A stretch of DNA of 64,000 nucleotides from Cacajao melanocephalus (GCA_963573385.1 CAUYLG010070598.1:62001-126000); one strand, 5' to 3'. Positions 44,930-57,211 are shown, counted from the stretch's first letter. Translations and numbers: made by a program. The notes: generated from the letters alone by a model not told the origin.

Positions 44930-46170
44930 GTTTATATTATCCAAGGAAAGTTTTAAAAAATTGTTAAAAGTGACCAAAAGCAGTGGAAGTGGAAAATGAG
45001 TATATAGGCTCTGTCACTGACCAAAGAAAGGAGTTAGTTGGGTTTCCATTGTTATGCCTCTTCAGATATTTAGAAGTCAGGATGTTTGGTGTAACAATAA
45101 GATCTGCAAATGAATTCAGGTGGCAAATCTGTGATTACTCCAAGCCCACGAAATATAGACATTTTAAAATATCCAAATTCACTGTGTGAGTTATTTTCTG
45201 TGAAAGACAGGAGCTTTGAGAACTGTCGAGTTGGGGCCTGAAATGACTCACAGCCTGCGGCTTGCTGGCTGATGGGAGAATACCATGCTGGGTTCCACTG
45301 CTGCAGAGACCCAGGCAATGGGTCCCAAAGACCTCTTGGGCACCAGTGCAACCTTCCCAATTAGATCTGGGTGAGGGTTCTGAGAGTGGAGCTAGAGTCT
45401 GAGGTTGGGGTGGGAGGGCGGGACATGAGGCTGAACTGCTTCTGATGCAACAAGCCAGATGTAACAAGCTGCTTTAGATGTAATAAGCTGATTGATTCTG
45501 ATAGATTTTTGTACTTTGCTATTTTTTTGAAATAATGAAAGCCAAGAACCTCATCTATTTGATTATATATTTGCATATCTTAGTAAGACAAGTTGCATAT
45601 ACAAAAGCCGAAGAGTCAGTGAATAACCCTGCAGAGTCTGTGCCCTCCTTTGAGAAATAGGTCAATGTAACATTAAACAAAATTTAATAAAGTAAATCAT
45701 GGGTGAAAGTTCTCTGTTCCTCCTTTGTAACTGGAGTGCAGGAGGAAGGTGTCCACTTGGAATTTTATACAGGATGATTAATACAACTTCTAAATTTTAT
45801 TTTTAATGACTTTTTTTGCTCACTTTCAATTTGGAAATGCTTGAAACACAGAACATTGGATGTGGAGGTAAAAGGTAAGATTTAGTTAATTTGGAATCTA
45901 TACTGCAGATTTCTTGGCAACTGCATTTGTTCAAATAAAAATGTATGGCTGAACATGCTGATTTTCAAATCTGAAATCTACATTGTCTTGTGGAAGAATA
46001 AATGGTTTAACAATGCTGCAAATTAATAGAATAAATTTGTTTCTTGATTATTATAGGTTTCCTCATTAGGCTGATTAAATAAAAAGAAAGAAGAAAGAAA
46101 TTTCAAATCACCTATAGATGTAGGCAGGCAGATTTGGAACTCTCTGAATGCTATTTGAATACCTTCCTAT
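44930..46170. other. No recognised feature
   Basis: No gene or repeat recognised. Frames of 96 and 110 codons on the minus strand at 45070-45467 overlap each other and show no domain. Two near-identical 'agatgtaa(c/t)aagctg' words at 45459-45490 are a short local duplication. Confidence 0.45.
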
Positions 46171-46174
46171 TCAA

Positions 46175-46320
46175 TATGTAATATGAGGATCAGGCCTCAC
46201 AAGTTTCTCAGGAATTTGTTAGAAATGCTGACTGTTAGGCCCTGCCCTAGATTCTGAACTAATATTTGCATTAAACAAATACCCAGGTGACTTGTATGTA
46301 CATTATGGTTTCCATGGCTT
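46175..46320 (+). mobile_element. MER5-like fragment
   Basis: 'gaaatgctgactgttaggcc' then 'ctgccctagattctgaacta' and 'acccaggtgacttgtatgta' fit the MER5 interior and right end. Confidence 0.5.
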
Positions 46321-46324
46321 TGGT

Positions 46325-47010
46325 ACTTTGAGTACTCAGGGTAAATTTTGGGAGCAATACTATATGAGATGCTCCACTAGACTTCTGAAGTCACAAAGAG
46401 AGAGACAGCTGATGCTTTGACTGACTGATGCATTAATTCCTAAACACATGGGAGACATATTTCTGTGTGATCAACTGTCCTTTTGTATAAATTGTTGCCT
46501 CTGGCCTAGGGCTGTGGGTGAGTCACAGCATTTGATTTATTGTGCAAGGGACATGTATTTAGAAAAAAAATCAGCTTCTCTTAAAACAGAGTATGAAGAG
46601 ATAATATCATCCATATCTGTTTTTCATTATCAAAATAATATTGCTGTTTTCATGCTTTTTAGAGTCCTCAGGGTATTCTCTTGCCATTCTGAGTTTTTTT
46701 TTTCTTTTTACATATTTAGAAGCAATTTAATAGAAGTGTTGCTGCAAGGGAACAAAAATATTTTTCTCACAAAACATTCCCATTCAATAAGTGGCCACAT
46801 ATTTTTGTTCCATATGGTACTTTATAAGCTAACAGTATCTGTAGGCAGTGCCATTGACATGGCAGAAGAGTAGATTTGTATGTTTAAAGTGGCTGTATAA
46901 ATCTACATCTACAGTTTTTGCTTTAAACAACATAATTAATACTCAGTTTAACAAATTGTTAAATAGCAGTTTGTTCTAAGTTCCTAAAAAGTCTGCAGAG
47001 AAGGTAAATT
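46325..47010. other. No recognised feature
   Basis: A 141-codon plus frame at 46448-46873 is AT-rich and aromatic-rich and has no recognised domain. Confidence 0.45.
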
Positions 47011-47014
47011 AATT

Positions 47015-47235
47015 ATTTCATTCATCCACTCTAAAATTACTGACCTTTTGCCGAGGACACAAAGATGAATCAAATGTTGTCCACGACACTGAAGAACTCA
47101 CCCTCTAATGTTGGAGGAAGAAAGGAGACGTGGCAGTGTGATGACAGCTTTTAGAGAGTATGTGTAGATGCTCTGGGAGAGCATAGGAGGGGTTCTTAGT
47201 GAGGCTGATAGGTAGGGCAGGAGCTGAGGGATGAT
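47015..47235 (-). mobile_element. L2 LINE fragment
   Basis: 'aggacacaaagatgaatcaa', 'actcaccctctaatgttgga' and 'gatgctctgggagagcatag' fit the antisense L2 3' region. Confidence 0.5.
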
Positions 47236-47279
47236 TTCCCACAAAAGGTAACCCCAAGTGGAATCCTTGAAAAGGCAAG

Positions 47280-47432
47280 CCTTGAAGCTACTCCCTCACT
47301 TTCTTCAGGCCTCTGTTTGGGTCTCAGTGAAGTCCTCTTTGACCATCTGTATCAAGAGCAATAGTTACCCCAATCTTCTGCCCTCCCTATCTCTTCTCCC
47401 AGTTTTGTTTCCTCCATAGCACTTATTACCAT
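47280..47432 (+). mobile_element. L2 LINE, left part
   Basis: 'cttcaggcctctgtttgggt', 'cctctttgaccatctg' and 'ccatagcacttattaccatg' are L2 3' landmarks. The copy continues at 47840. Confidence 0.7.
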
Positions 47433-47839
47433 GCAGTGCAGCTGAAACGGCCCCAGTGATCCCTGAACCCTGGTATTCATGCTGCCATGTTGTCCTCTTT
47501 AACATTTGATCAGTTATGACCAATAGAATATGACAGAAGCACTGGTATGTCACTTCCAAGCTTAGGTTAGAAATAATACTGTGGCTTCCACCTTGATAGC
47601 TTTCTCTTTCTCTGGGATGACTCACTCTAGGAGAAGCCAGCTGCCAATTCATGAGGAGCTCTCTGGAGAGGTTTCTAAACCACATGGTTTAGAAACAAAG
47701 CTTTGTGATAATACTTCATGAATTAACTTGGAAGCAGATCCTCCAGCCCCAAATGAACCTTCAGATGAGACTGCAATCCTAGCTAACAGCTTGACAACTT
47801 CATGAGAGCTTGTAAGCCTGAACCACCCAATTATGCCTG
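47433..47839 (+). mobile_element. MLT1-like LTR fragment inserted in L2
   Basis: 'gaccaatagaatatgacaga', 'ggagaagccagctgccaatt', 'agcagatcctccagccccaa' and 'acttcatgagagcttgtaag' follow a common MLT1-type LTR. The 3' end after 'gaaccacccaattatgcc' is missing. Confidence 0.72.
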
Positions 47840-47998
47840 GTATATTATATGTTTGCTTACTTTTTATTGTCTCTCTCTTTAAGTAGAATATGACCTCCAT
47901 GAGCGCAATTACTTTGCTTTGTGCATTGCTGTCCCTCTGGTGCCTAGGACATTGCCCAGATCCTAGCAGGAGCTCAATAGATATTTGTTAAATAAACA
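47840..47998 (+). mobile_element. L2 LINE, right part and 3' end
   Basis: 'gtttgcttactttttattgt', 'tgacctccatgagcgcaatt' and 'gctcaatagatatttgttaa' complete the L2 end. Confidence 0.8.
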
Positions 47999-48004
47999 CT
48001 GGAG

Positions 48005-48640
48005 CCTACTGATATCCATTGAAATGATCTGAATGAGAATTTAGTGTCTCATTATATATGAGAGATCTTCAAGATAAAAAACACTAGCTTTATTTCTTTT
48101 CTGATCTAACTGGTTAGGTGTTTTAAGTGATGAAGTCTACAGCTAAGAAAATAACCCAATCAGGCTCTCCAAAGAACAAAGACAGAGGAGTGAAAGCTGA
48201 TGTTTTCATTTTAGCCACACCTCACAGGGATAATAGATTTTTCCTATTTGGGTTCTCAGCAAATCTAAGGGCAGCAGACAACTATTGGGGCTGTTCATCA
48301 GCACAGATTTGTAAGTGACCACCAGAGCTGGCTGGTTCCAGGGAAATATGGTCCTTGGAATTATGATCCAAAACAAACTTCATGGACATCAAAGTCCAAC
48401 CCCTCTTCTTTAATTACCTAGGCTTGGGTACTGTAGGGCCAATAAGAGTAAATTTTTTAAAGCTGAGGAGCCCACAGACAAGATGTAAGCCATAGCTGTG
48501 GGAACCCAAAAGTCAAGAGTCCAAAAGCAAACAGAGCCTGAAACAGCATGCTGATAATGGGAACATGAAACTGTCTGGGGGACTTGGACAAAGCAAAAAC
48601 AACCAGAAATGTTGAGCAGAGTCCTGAATTGTAGCTTTCC
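48005..48640. other. No recognised feature
   Basis: No repeat or gene recognised. Confidence 0.45.
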
Positions 48641-48645
48641 ATAGG

Positions 48646-48775
48646 CAATAGTTCTCAACCCTGCCTACACAACATAATCACTTGGGGGACCAATGCTCGT
48701 TATTAAATGCTTGTTTCTTACTTCAGACCTACCCTCCTATGTTCTGCTCTGAAACGCCGGGACTCAGATTCTGCC
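48646..48775 (+). mobile_element. MER5-like fragment
   Basis: 'agttctcaaccctgcctaca' then 'taatcacttgggggacc' is the MER5A left end; the right part is diverged. Confidence 0.6.
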
Positions 48776-48779
48776 AACA

Positions 48780-48985
48780 GCATTTCTCCTTTACCAGCTG
48801 TGCCAATAGCAGGTGCTAGAAGAGACAGAAAAGATGGAACAGGGAGAAGGATTTTTTCTCATTCTGTTTGCTTTCTTTGTTATTACTGTCACCTTAGCAG
48901 TGGTTCTTCAACCTTTGGTCCCAGTAGCAGCAGCCGATTTTAATTTGCAGTTTTGCCACAATCCCAGAAGTAGTTGTTTCTGAGA
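48780..48985. other. No recognised feature
   Basis: No repeat or gene recognised. Confidence 0.4.
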
Positions 48986-48989
48986 TATC

Positions 48990-49280
48990 AGCACTAGTCA
49001 GTCAGGGCCTTCTTCTCAGAAGTCAGGTCCCATCCAGCTCTGGGGGGGTTCCTCCCCTGAACTCAGACACAGCAACAGTTGGCAGCATACCCCAGAGGTC
49101 ATGGTCTCAGCTCTGCAGGGCTCCTCCTTCAAGCTGCTAAGTTTCAATAACCCTAACTTCTTCCTTTGTTTCTCTCAGCCTTAGAGGTAGTAGCTGCTTT
49201 CTGCATTTCTCAATAACTGGTTAAAAATTAGACTAATTAAATTTTCTGTTTCTGGTTTCTATATCCTGACAGGACCCTGA
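48990..49280 (+). mobile_element. Probable old LTR-like 3' end, unassigned
   Basis: 'ctctcagccttagaggtagt', 'agctgctttctgcatttctc' and 'atcctgacaggaccctgact' recall the end of an old repeated LTR. Family not named. Confidence 0.45.
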
Positions 49281-49284
49281 CTGT

Positions 49285-51060
49285 AGGCACTTAAGAGATA
49301 CATAGATATCTGTGTTCTCCCGTAACCCAATGTTGATTTAATTGGTCTGCTGTAATCAGACAGGACATTTTTAAAGTCCATAGACAATTTTAATATACAG
49401 TGGTATACAACAATACCACTATGCTGTATTGTTCTGTTTACCTGTATGGAAAGGTCCAACTGTCTTAAAGATAGAGGGTGAGATGTGCCCCAAGCAAGAG
49501 CATGAACTATTCCTACTTTTACTAATTCATTCAGCTGCTTATACTAGGATCTAGCAGAAACCCATTTTTAATTTGACCAGGTTCACTCATCCTTTAAAGG
49601 GTAAATCTTCTTTTGGCCATTCATATGTCTGATTCCTTAGCAGATGGTACTAGTTATCTGAGCTGGTTTCATCTTTCTGCTTCCATATTTTGAATGTCCC
49701 TGGACTTCTATAATACCTCTGGATATCTCATTATGGGTGGAATCAATGGAGGCAGGAGATGACTAAATGGATGTTTCCCTGGAACTAAAAGCAGACAGCT
49801 CTTGGGTACTTGCAAAGGTCTTTAGAAAAGAAAACTTGCATTTGAATTCAGAGAAAATTGTGCAAATTCAACACCCTAGCTCTAGATTTTCATTAAATAT
49901 TTCATGTGTGTGTGTGGAATATTGTCAACATTACTAATGGGGTTTCTGTTTAATTTCTTGATATAATTCATCATCAAATCTCCCAGAAAGGAGTTCTGGC
50001 CACGTAATGGAACCTCATGGAGAAGGGTGATTTGTTTTTGCAGAGGGAATTATTTCAATTTCAAACAAGCAGGAGATTGGGAATATATGGGCCTGGTGAC
50101 TCAGCAGGAGCATTATGGATTGCAGTTAAATTAATATTCCCAGCACAAAGACTCACTACTTCAGGTTTCTGTATAATGTGTCCCCTTGAATCAGGGAAGG
50201 GTGTTTCGTGAATATTACCTGCTTTCTCTCTGAATAGACTTTACTTGGCCATCTTGCACTAGACTATGGAATTATGATGACCTCAAATGGCATACCTCTG
50301 AACAGATAGGATGTGTAGATCACTGTTCTCCCCACCACTAAATAAACCACATAGCTCAAAATAAAAAGTGGTGAAAGGAAATAAGCAGACAAACAGGAAA
50401 TTGGTAAAATGACAAAAGATGCGTACACACAAACACAGTCTAAATTGTGCCATTCGACAGTGATTTGCTCTGCTTCTGCTTCCATCTCCTAGAGGGAAGG
50501 CTAGAACCAGCACCTCCTCTATGTGTTACTTCTTGAAGGAAATGAGATTCAAGGCATGATAGACTGTAAAAGAAGTATGCTTAAGCAAAGCTGTTTATAA
50601 CCTTTCAAGTATTCCTAGTTTCTGCTATAGAGAGAAACATAGGAAAAGTAAAGTACTAACATGTACAGGGAAAAAGTCTTGAAATGGATTGGAAATAGAT
50701 GAACATTTCTTTGACCTTCAAAATGCTTTCTCTAGTTTGCTAATGGTTTGGTAGAGTAACCTCTAGAGTATGAGGTTGTAGACCTCTAGAAACAGGAAGA
50801 ATGATTAAATAAACCATTGGTTTGTGCTAACTGCATTGGTGGCATCAATCCTAAATTAGGAAAGCTTCCACACTGTCCCTCTATTCAGAAACCCAGTAAG
50901 TCCCCAATGATGTCCATAGGAGAAATCCTTGAATTTTTATTGCACCATGATTTTGTGCCAACTGTCTTTTAAAAAAAAATCTTGCTAACTGGGACTGTGC
51001 CTTGCAGATATTCTAGAATAAGGATTCATCTCTGATACTAGTAGGTAAGAGCTCTCTCTT
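49285..51060. other. No recognised feature
   Basis: About 1.8 kb without a repeat or gene I can name; short frames only. Confidence 0.45.
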
Positions 51061-51064
51061 TCAC

Positions 51065-51203
51065 TCTCAGCTCCCCGTGTGTTAGTAACCATGCAATCTT
51101 CGATAAGTTATTTGCCGCTCTGACTTTCCATCTCCTCAACTGTAAAATAAGTGTGATAATATTACGGAACAGATCTCATAAGGTTGTTTTGCAAAGAGTG
51201 CAC
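51065..51203 (+). mobile_element. MIR SINE, left part
   Basis: 'cttcgataagttatttgccg', 'catctcctcaactgtaaaat' and 'cataaggttgttttgcaaag' are sense MIR. The copy is interrupted by the element at 51205. Confidence 0.65.
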
Positions 51204-51204
51204 A

Positions 51205-51321
51205 TGGGGTGACCAACCATCCCACTTTGTCCAGGACTGAGAGGCATTCTGAGCTACTAAAACAGCTTTCAGTGCTAAAACAGGAAAGCCCCATGCAAAC
51301 TGGGATGAAGTGACCATCCTA
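51205..51321. mobile_element. Small DNA-transposon relic with inverted ends
   Basis: 'ggggtgaccaaccatcccac' at the left and 'tgggatgaagtgaccatcct' at the right are imperfect inverted repeats of one another. A widely repeated mammalian non-autonomous element has these ends; I do not assert its name. It splits a MIR. Confidence 0.6.
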
Positions 51322-51385
51322 CATGACATATTGCAAATAAAACATTTAGCATTATGCTTGGTATATAATAAATATTATGATAATG
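51322..51385 (+). mobile_element. MIR SINE, right end
   Basis: 'aacatttagcattatgcttg' and 'gtatataataaatattatga' are the MIR 3' end ('agtgcctggcacatagtaag'). Confidence 0.55.
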
Positions 51386-51489
51386 GTCATTATTATGTTA
51401 TGTATTCTACTTCCTTTTTCCTACACATGCTTTGCTTTCCGAGCCTATGTCCTGCCCCCTCTTTGCCCCTGCCACCCTATTGCCCATCG

Positions 51490-51650
51490 CAAAACTCCCT
51501 GCTCTCTCTCCTTTGCTTATCAGAATCCTTATTCTCTTATTTCTTTTACCAGACTGAACACTCATGAGAACAGGCTTGATCTTGTTCAGATTTGCATTTC
51601 CTGCAGCTCTTGACAGAGTACCTGTCACATAGTCAGGAGGTGCCCCTGCA
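51490..51650 (+). mobile_element. L2 3' end
   Basis: 'cagactgaacactcatgaga', 'acaggcttgatcttgttcag' and 'agagtacctgtcacatagtc' are L2 3' landmarks. Confidence 0.65.
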
Positions 51651-51654
51651 TGTT

Positions 51655-52875
51655 GCATGGCTAATTAACTAATGTTCATTTTCCACTTTAGTAAATTGCT
51701 AATCTGTAACTATATCAAATGTGAAGAAAGCACCCTTGTCCTGCAGGTATTTGCTGCCTAAGAAGAAAATGCATGTCTTATATTGTCAAGATCTAATGCC
51801 AAATATCAAGTAACAAACTTGTAATTCTGTATATTGACTTTCACAATTGCTATTGAGTTGCTTAATAATACCTCAACTGCCAGATCTAAAAGAGACAGAT
51901 CATTCAGAGGAATCAGACTTCCTTTCCAGTTCCTTGTGAAATAGCTCAGGAAGTTTTTGTGGTGTCACTAGAAGAGGATCTCACACTGCAGGGTCATGTG
52001 TTTGCACTGAGTGGAATGTTTTAGAATGTTCTTTTTGGATGAGGTTGTATTTCATTACTTCTTTTGTGTAAATATAACAATTATTAAAACTAAGAAACAA
52101 TTTTGTGAGGACTAAATTGCTTATTAACAAAAGATTTGAAATGGATTTGAGTTTCAAAAGGGAAGAGAAGAAATTGAAGACATGTATCTTTAAACAATAA
52201 TTACACAATTGAAAATCATACACTGAACATAATTTTGCAGATTCAATTTACTTGTTACTGGAGGAAAGACAGGAGATTAATCCTATAAATTTAAAGGCTC
52301 TGGATTTTAATTTGACACTTCAAATTTACCAGTGTGTTCCTTATTTCACAGTTCAATTGGCAATTGTTTAGAGAGATAAGCTCACTTTTATGGTGACAGT
52401 CTCAGAAAAGTTTAAGAGCAAACATTCCTTTTATTTTATTTATGTCTTTCTGTCCATTATAGTTGGAACCATGTGTAAAGTGGATTATTCCATTTTCAGA
52501 GTTGTATCTGTTATATTTTCCATCTCATTCCAGAGTTCATTAAATCTGAGACACAACTGCCACATGCAGATGAAATTATTATTGTCTTCTCCTGTTAATG
52601 CAAGCTTATATCATTTTCCCCTTTTCCAATTCTTAAAATTAAATTTACATTAATAAGGGGTTTAAACCAGAATTCCAATGATTGATAGGATCTGAATGCA
52701 ATGTAGATGATACAGTTCACTCGTAGTAGGCCTAAGGGTAGTCAAGTTTAAGGTCAAGGTGGTCTCTGACCCACCCGGGCAAGATAACTGGGTCAAACAG
52801 GCTTAGAGGATTCTTTAATACCAAACCCTTCCTCTCTGGAGATACATAGCCACATCCCCTTCTCATCCTCACCCC
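51655..52875. other. No recognised feature
   Basis: AT-rich, no repeat or gene recognised. Confidence 0.45.
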
Positions 52876-52879
52876 TGAA

Positions 52880-53027
52880 TTTTTTAAAAATAATTTTTAA
52901 TTTTTGTATAGAGATAGAGTCTCACTATATTTTTCAGGCTGGCCTTGAACTTTTAGTCCCAAGCTATCCTCCTGCCTTGGCCTTGGAAAGAGCTGGGATT
53001 ACAGGTATGAGCCACTGCATCTAGCTC
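52880..53027 (-). mobile_element. Alu monomer (FLAM or AluJ left arm)
   Basis: 'gagatagagtctcactatat', 'caggctggccttgaactttt' and 'gctgggattacaggtatgag' form a single antisense Alu arm with a T/A-rich left end. Confidence 0.82.
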
Positions 53028-53029
53028 GA

Positions 53030-53340
53030 AATCTTGATTAAAGAATCTGCATCAGTCATCAGTCACAAAAAGTCTAAACAACTAGGGCCTTCTGTGATCT
53101 GGAACACAGTTTCCATCTTACCCCATCTCTGCCCAGCCACAGCCACAAGCACTCATGCTCTATTAAGGAGAAAAGAAGTCAATAAGAAGCAAATACAAAT
53201 AAGACAAAATAAAAAACAAATCCTTGCACATTTAAAAAAATGTGTTTTGTATCCTGAATTCGATAGACATTTAGTATACTTGATATTGACATGTTCTTCC
53301 ATGTAATGAATGGTTGAATTGTTTTTTTGACTGGTCGCAA
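53030..53340. other. No recognised feature
   Basis: No repeat or gene recognised; a 90-codon plus frame at 53034-53306 is lysine/glutamine-rich and AT-driven. Confidence 0.4.
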
Positions 53341-53344
53341 AAAG

Positions 53345-53490
53345 CAGTTACAACATAGTGGTTAGAATATAAGTTTTAGAGTTGAGCAAACCTAGTTTTA
53401 AACCAAGTTCTGCCACTAATTAGCCCAGTGGTCCTGAGTAAGTGACAAATACATTGATCACTAACCTCGGTCTCCATGTCTCTGAGGTGG
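53345..53490 (+). mobile_element. MIR SINE
   Basis: 'cagttacaacatagtggtta', 'agttctgccactaattagcc' and 'cggtctccatgtctctgagg' are sense MIR from the 5' end. Confidence 0.65.
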
Positions 53491-53494
53491 TGAT

Positions 53495-53740
53495 GACGGT
53501 TCTCTTGCACAGGTGTAATGAGGCTGCCAACAGCTGCCTGATGCCCACTGCCCTTGGGACAAAGACTCTGTAGCGCTGTCACGGGGAAAGGGCCCACCAC
53601 ACCATGGCAGCATGGCCTTGCATCACCACAGTGCTCCATGCTTGGGTAGGTAGATTCAGATCTGCAGCTCATCTGATGGTGACCACCATTACAGTGGTGG
53701 CGAAGGCAAGTGTTAAAATTCCTGTTTCACAGAGAAGAAA
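53495..53740. other. No recognised feature; short palindrome near 53678-53702
   Basis: 'tgaccaccatta' faces 'cagtggtggcg' as a small imperfect hairpin. Otherwise unassigned. Confidence 0.4.
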
Positions 53741-53744
53741 AATA

Positions 53745-53940
53745 GGCTAAAAAATAATAGCGAATCACAGCATATGTTTCCTATGGGCCAGGCACTGCCC
53801 TCCATGTTTAATGTATCCTCTCTCATCAAATGTTCATAGGAATCTAGTGAGGTGGCTACTGCTATGATCCCAATTTTTACACATAATGAACACTGAGGTT
53901 TAGAGGTTAACTTGACCAAGTAACCGAGCAGGTATTTTAT
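53745..53940 (-). mobile_element. MIR SINE
   Basis: 'atgggccaggcactgccctc', 'ttcataggaatctagtgagg' and 'cactgaggtttagaggttaa' are reverse MIR landmarks. Confidence 0.7.
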
Positions 53941-54060
53941 AGTGTTGCCTCCTCCTGTTTTCGCTGTAATGAAAAGCATTCAGTTAATCTGAACTTCCAT
54001 CTGAGGGTGTTTCATCATGTTCCAAAGGCCAAGGAGCACAAAGCACAAGGCATAGAAAGG

Positions 54061-54386
54061 GTTTTTTTTTTTTTTATAAAGAGACACGGTCTTACTTTGT
54101 TGCCCAGGCTGGAGTGCAGTGGTATGATCATAGCTCACTGCAATCTCAAACTTCTGGGCTCAAGCAGTCCTCCCATCTCAGACTCCTGAGTAGCTAGAAC
54201 AACAGGTGTGCACCACCGTGTCTCACTAATGAGTTAATTTTTTTTTTTTTTTTTTTTGGTAGAGACAGGGTATCACTAAAAAAACTATGTTGCCTAGGCT
54301 GGTCTTGAACTCCTGGACTCAAACAATCTTCCCACTTTGGCTTCCTAAATTGTTACAATTCCAGGCATGAGCTACCACACCTGGCC
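54061..54386 (-). mobile_element. AluJ-like element with expanded inner poly-T
   Basis: 'ttgcccaggctggagtgcag', 'gatcatagctcactgcaatc' and 'ggtcttgaactcctggactc' are AluJ-type. The region between arms holds 20 T's (54238-54257), and 'aaaaaaac' at about 54278-54285 is inserted text. AGAAAGG at 54054-54060 and 54387-54393 is the duplication. Confidence 0.93.
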
Positions 54387-54394
54387 AGAAAGGA

Positions 54395-55465
54395 CATCTG
54401 TATGCCAGAGCTGGGCAGAAAGGGAAGTAAGGACCTGCACCTTCTGAGCCCTGGAAATTCTAGGCCATTACTCAGAGCCAGGTGTCAGCGATGACAGATG
54501 GCCTGCCAGGGAGCAAAGCACAGCACCTTGAATCGAGACTATTCTGTTCTCGTGGTTCTGCCTGTGGGAGATGTAATATGGCCAGCAGGACTGGCGTGAG
54601 AACTCCCTGAGAGCAAAGCATGGCTGACCCAAGAGAAGTCCCAGTCTGTTCTGCCAGTGGTCCCTGTTTTGCCAGAGGGCAGCATTTTGTTAAAGCAAAA
54701 GAAAGAAAACTTTCTAGGAACAGAGCAGAGTGTGCTGACTATAAGAATTCAGCTGTGGGTCAAGGACCAGCAGAGCCTTAGGTAGGAAAAAGAAAGAACC
54801 GCTTGCAAACATGGGAAGGGCAAAAGAACATCATTCAGCCCTCTCCTTCCAAAGCTGGACTGCTGAGCCCAGCTGTGCACTTTGTGTCTTGTGCTGACTG
54901 AGGGCTGAGCAGGGCTGAGCTCTGGCCCTTGCTGGGCTTTTCAGTGTGCTGTAGAAACCCAGGGAGAGAGCCTCATGGTCATCCACCTTCCCAGTCACCC
55001 TCAGTGACTCATACACTAGGTCTGTCCTGCATCAGGACTGTCTCATTCTAGTCCTAACCCCTGACCAAGTCTCCAATCCTTCTGGGCCGCCATCAGTAAG
55101 ACCAGGAGCTTACCACAGATATGTTTTAGACCTTCTCATCCTAAAATTGAATGACTTTGTTTGTTTTCTTTTTGGAAGCATCTCCCTGGATAGTTTGAAT
55201 TTCATCCTTCTAAATAAGTATTTGGAGAATTTAAGCACTTCTATAAGTAGAATATTACCTCATTAATGAGCTTCAGGATGAACTGAGGATGCCTAGTTGC
55301 TAGATTCAAACATTTAAACTGCATGTTAGATGCTTAAATGCACATTTCTGCCATTTGTTTTTAAGCCATTATTTTAAAAATGTTTTTGCCTTTTCAAAAA
55401 TAAGTTTTTAAAATGGTGATTACTTACATTTAATCTAACCAAATCTATACAACTATTACATATTA
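54395..55465. other. No recognised feature
   Basis: No repeat or gene recognised. Two 9-base 'agggctgag' direct repeats occur at 54900-54918. Confidence 0.45.
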
Positions 55466-55469
55466 TCAC

Positions 55470-55785
55470 TTTTGATTTTCCTCTTCCAGTCTGCGCCCTC
55501 TACATAGTTATACTAATATAGTTGAAATCACAGTGGACATATAATTTGGTCATTTTTCTCTCATTTGCCACTTTAGCTTAAACATTTTCTATGTATCTAC
55601 AAAATCTTTCTAATTATCATTTCATTGAATGCATTATCTTCATCATTGTCCATGCACCATCATTTACTTAATTTCCAGAATGTTGCACATAGAGCTTGCT
55701 TCTAATTTATTATTGCTAGTATTGATAATGTTGTTAATTAACAGTTTTGTGGATATAGGTTTTTTTTCTTGATGAGTTATTGATT
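55470..55785 (-). mobile_element. Old L1M/HAL1-like 3' fragment
   Basis: 'agcttaaacattttctatgt', 'ccatgcaccatcatttactt' and 'agcttgcttctaatttatta' resemble the antisense ends of old L1 elements ('tacc ataatttatt', 'ggttgtttccagtttt'). Confidence 0.5.
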
Positions 55786-55789
55786 CTTA

Positions 55790-57055
55790 AAGGGGGAAAA
55801 AAAAGCCCTCATACATTTTGAAACTGACTGCTAGAATGTGTGAAGCAATATTCACATTCTTAACATATGGTTGCGTGTAAGCCACAGAATTCCCTCCTGT
55901 TGCCAGCGAGAGGAGGCTTGGGATACAGTTCGTATCAGCTGTCCTTTTTGAAGAGACTTGCAAAAATCCTCCATCTGCACTTGGGGAAGCCCATTTATTT
56001 TGTTTTCCCTCTTTTTCCTTCGCTTCTTTTAAAAATTATTTTACGGGAGCAAAGTAGCTAACTTTTATGCAGATAATTAAGTCCTTTTAAACAACAAATC
56101 CAGGAGGGAAAACAGAGTGTTCTCCTCCCACCCCTTCCATCAGTCCCTTACAAGCCGGTGTTTTCATATAACAGTGCCGCATCAGTAACCACCCATTCAA
56201 TTTAAAACTCAATTCCAAAGCAAACAGCCATTTCTGTCTAAATGTAGTACATCAGACAAAGCAAATATGGACACTCTAAATCAGAAAGAACTATGAACAA
56301 TTTCAACCACACCTAGAAACACGGTTTTTAACACTGTGGCAAGTGTTGCCAATTTCAGGCACAGGGTAGACATTCTGGTTCCTAAGCCCTTAAAGTCTAC
56401 CTTGTTTTAAACTAAAAATCACAATGAATTGAGAGATCTTTATTTTATGGGAAACTGGAGCTGTACCAAATGTAAAAAATCAAATTAAATTGAATGAAAG
56501 CCTCACCTGTACTAATGCTTTAAAAGGGAAGGCTGGAAGCCTGATGCCTTTTACCAAAGGCTTGAGCAGCTGAGCAAGTGCAGCCTGAAAATGTCTCATA
56601 AAGTAAAATTTAGGTCATTTTTATTCATTCTGTTATGCAGAGTCACCTCAGAAAAAACACACTAATAAAACATCACGCTTGGCTTAATGGTCTCCCCTCA
56701 TTCGACTCCATAATGATAAATGAAATGCCATTAGCATCGGGAAAGTCCATTTCTTGTGGTCTGTGGAGGAGCCCAGGATTGTGACAGAATTGGAATGCAG
56801 AGAACTGATTGTTCACAGTTCAAAGGGAAAACTTTGGTGCATTTCCTAACCCCTAAGGCCACCACTCTGGGACTGAAGGCCAAGCTCTGAGAAGGGTTGG
56901 GGTCCCCAGACTGCAAACAGGAAGTGTCTCAGACCTGGGTATGTGGACTAGAATGATACCTGAAAATAGCATTTGAGAAAGACCAGAAGAGCAGAAAGTT
57001 GGAGAAGGCAGCCCAGGGCCTCTCTCTTGCTCTGCTTCAGTCAGCTTCTGCTGTC
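55790..57055. other. No recognised feature
   Basis: No repeat or gene recognised over about 1.25 kb. Confidence 0.45.
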
Positions 57056-57059
57056 ATTA

Positions 57060-57198
57060 TAAAAACAGATTTGCATTGAGCTTCTCTCATGGGCCAGGTA
57101 GTCTGCTGGGCTCTGGGAAAATAGCTGGAGATAAGATAGACAAGATTCCTGCTCTCGTGTTGCTTACATTCTAATAAGGAGGACTTTCTGATAAATTT
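57060..57198 (-). mobile_element. L2 3' fragment
   Basis: 'ttgagcttctctcatgggcc', 'gacaagattcctgctctcgt' and 'gttgcttacattctaataag' are antisense L2 landmarks. An Alu monomer is inserted next to it. Confidence 0.65.
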
Positions 57199-57211
57199 AA
57201 AATGGCAGCTT

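Noticed and set aside
46448..46873. 141-codon plus frame
   Set aside because: AT-rich, no domain, no splice or promoter context; length compatible with chance.
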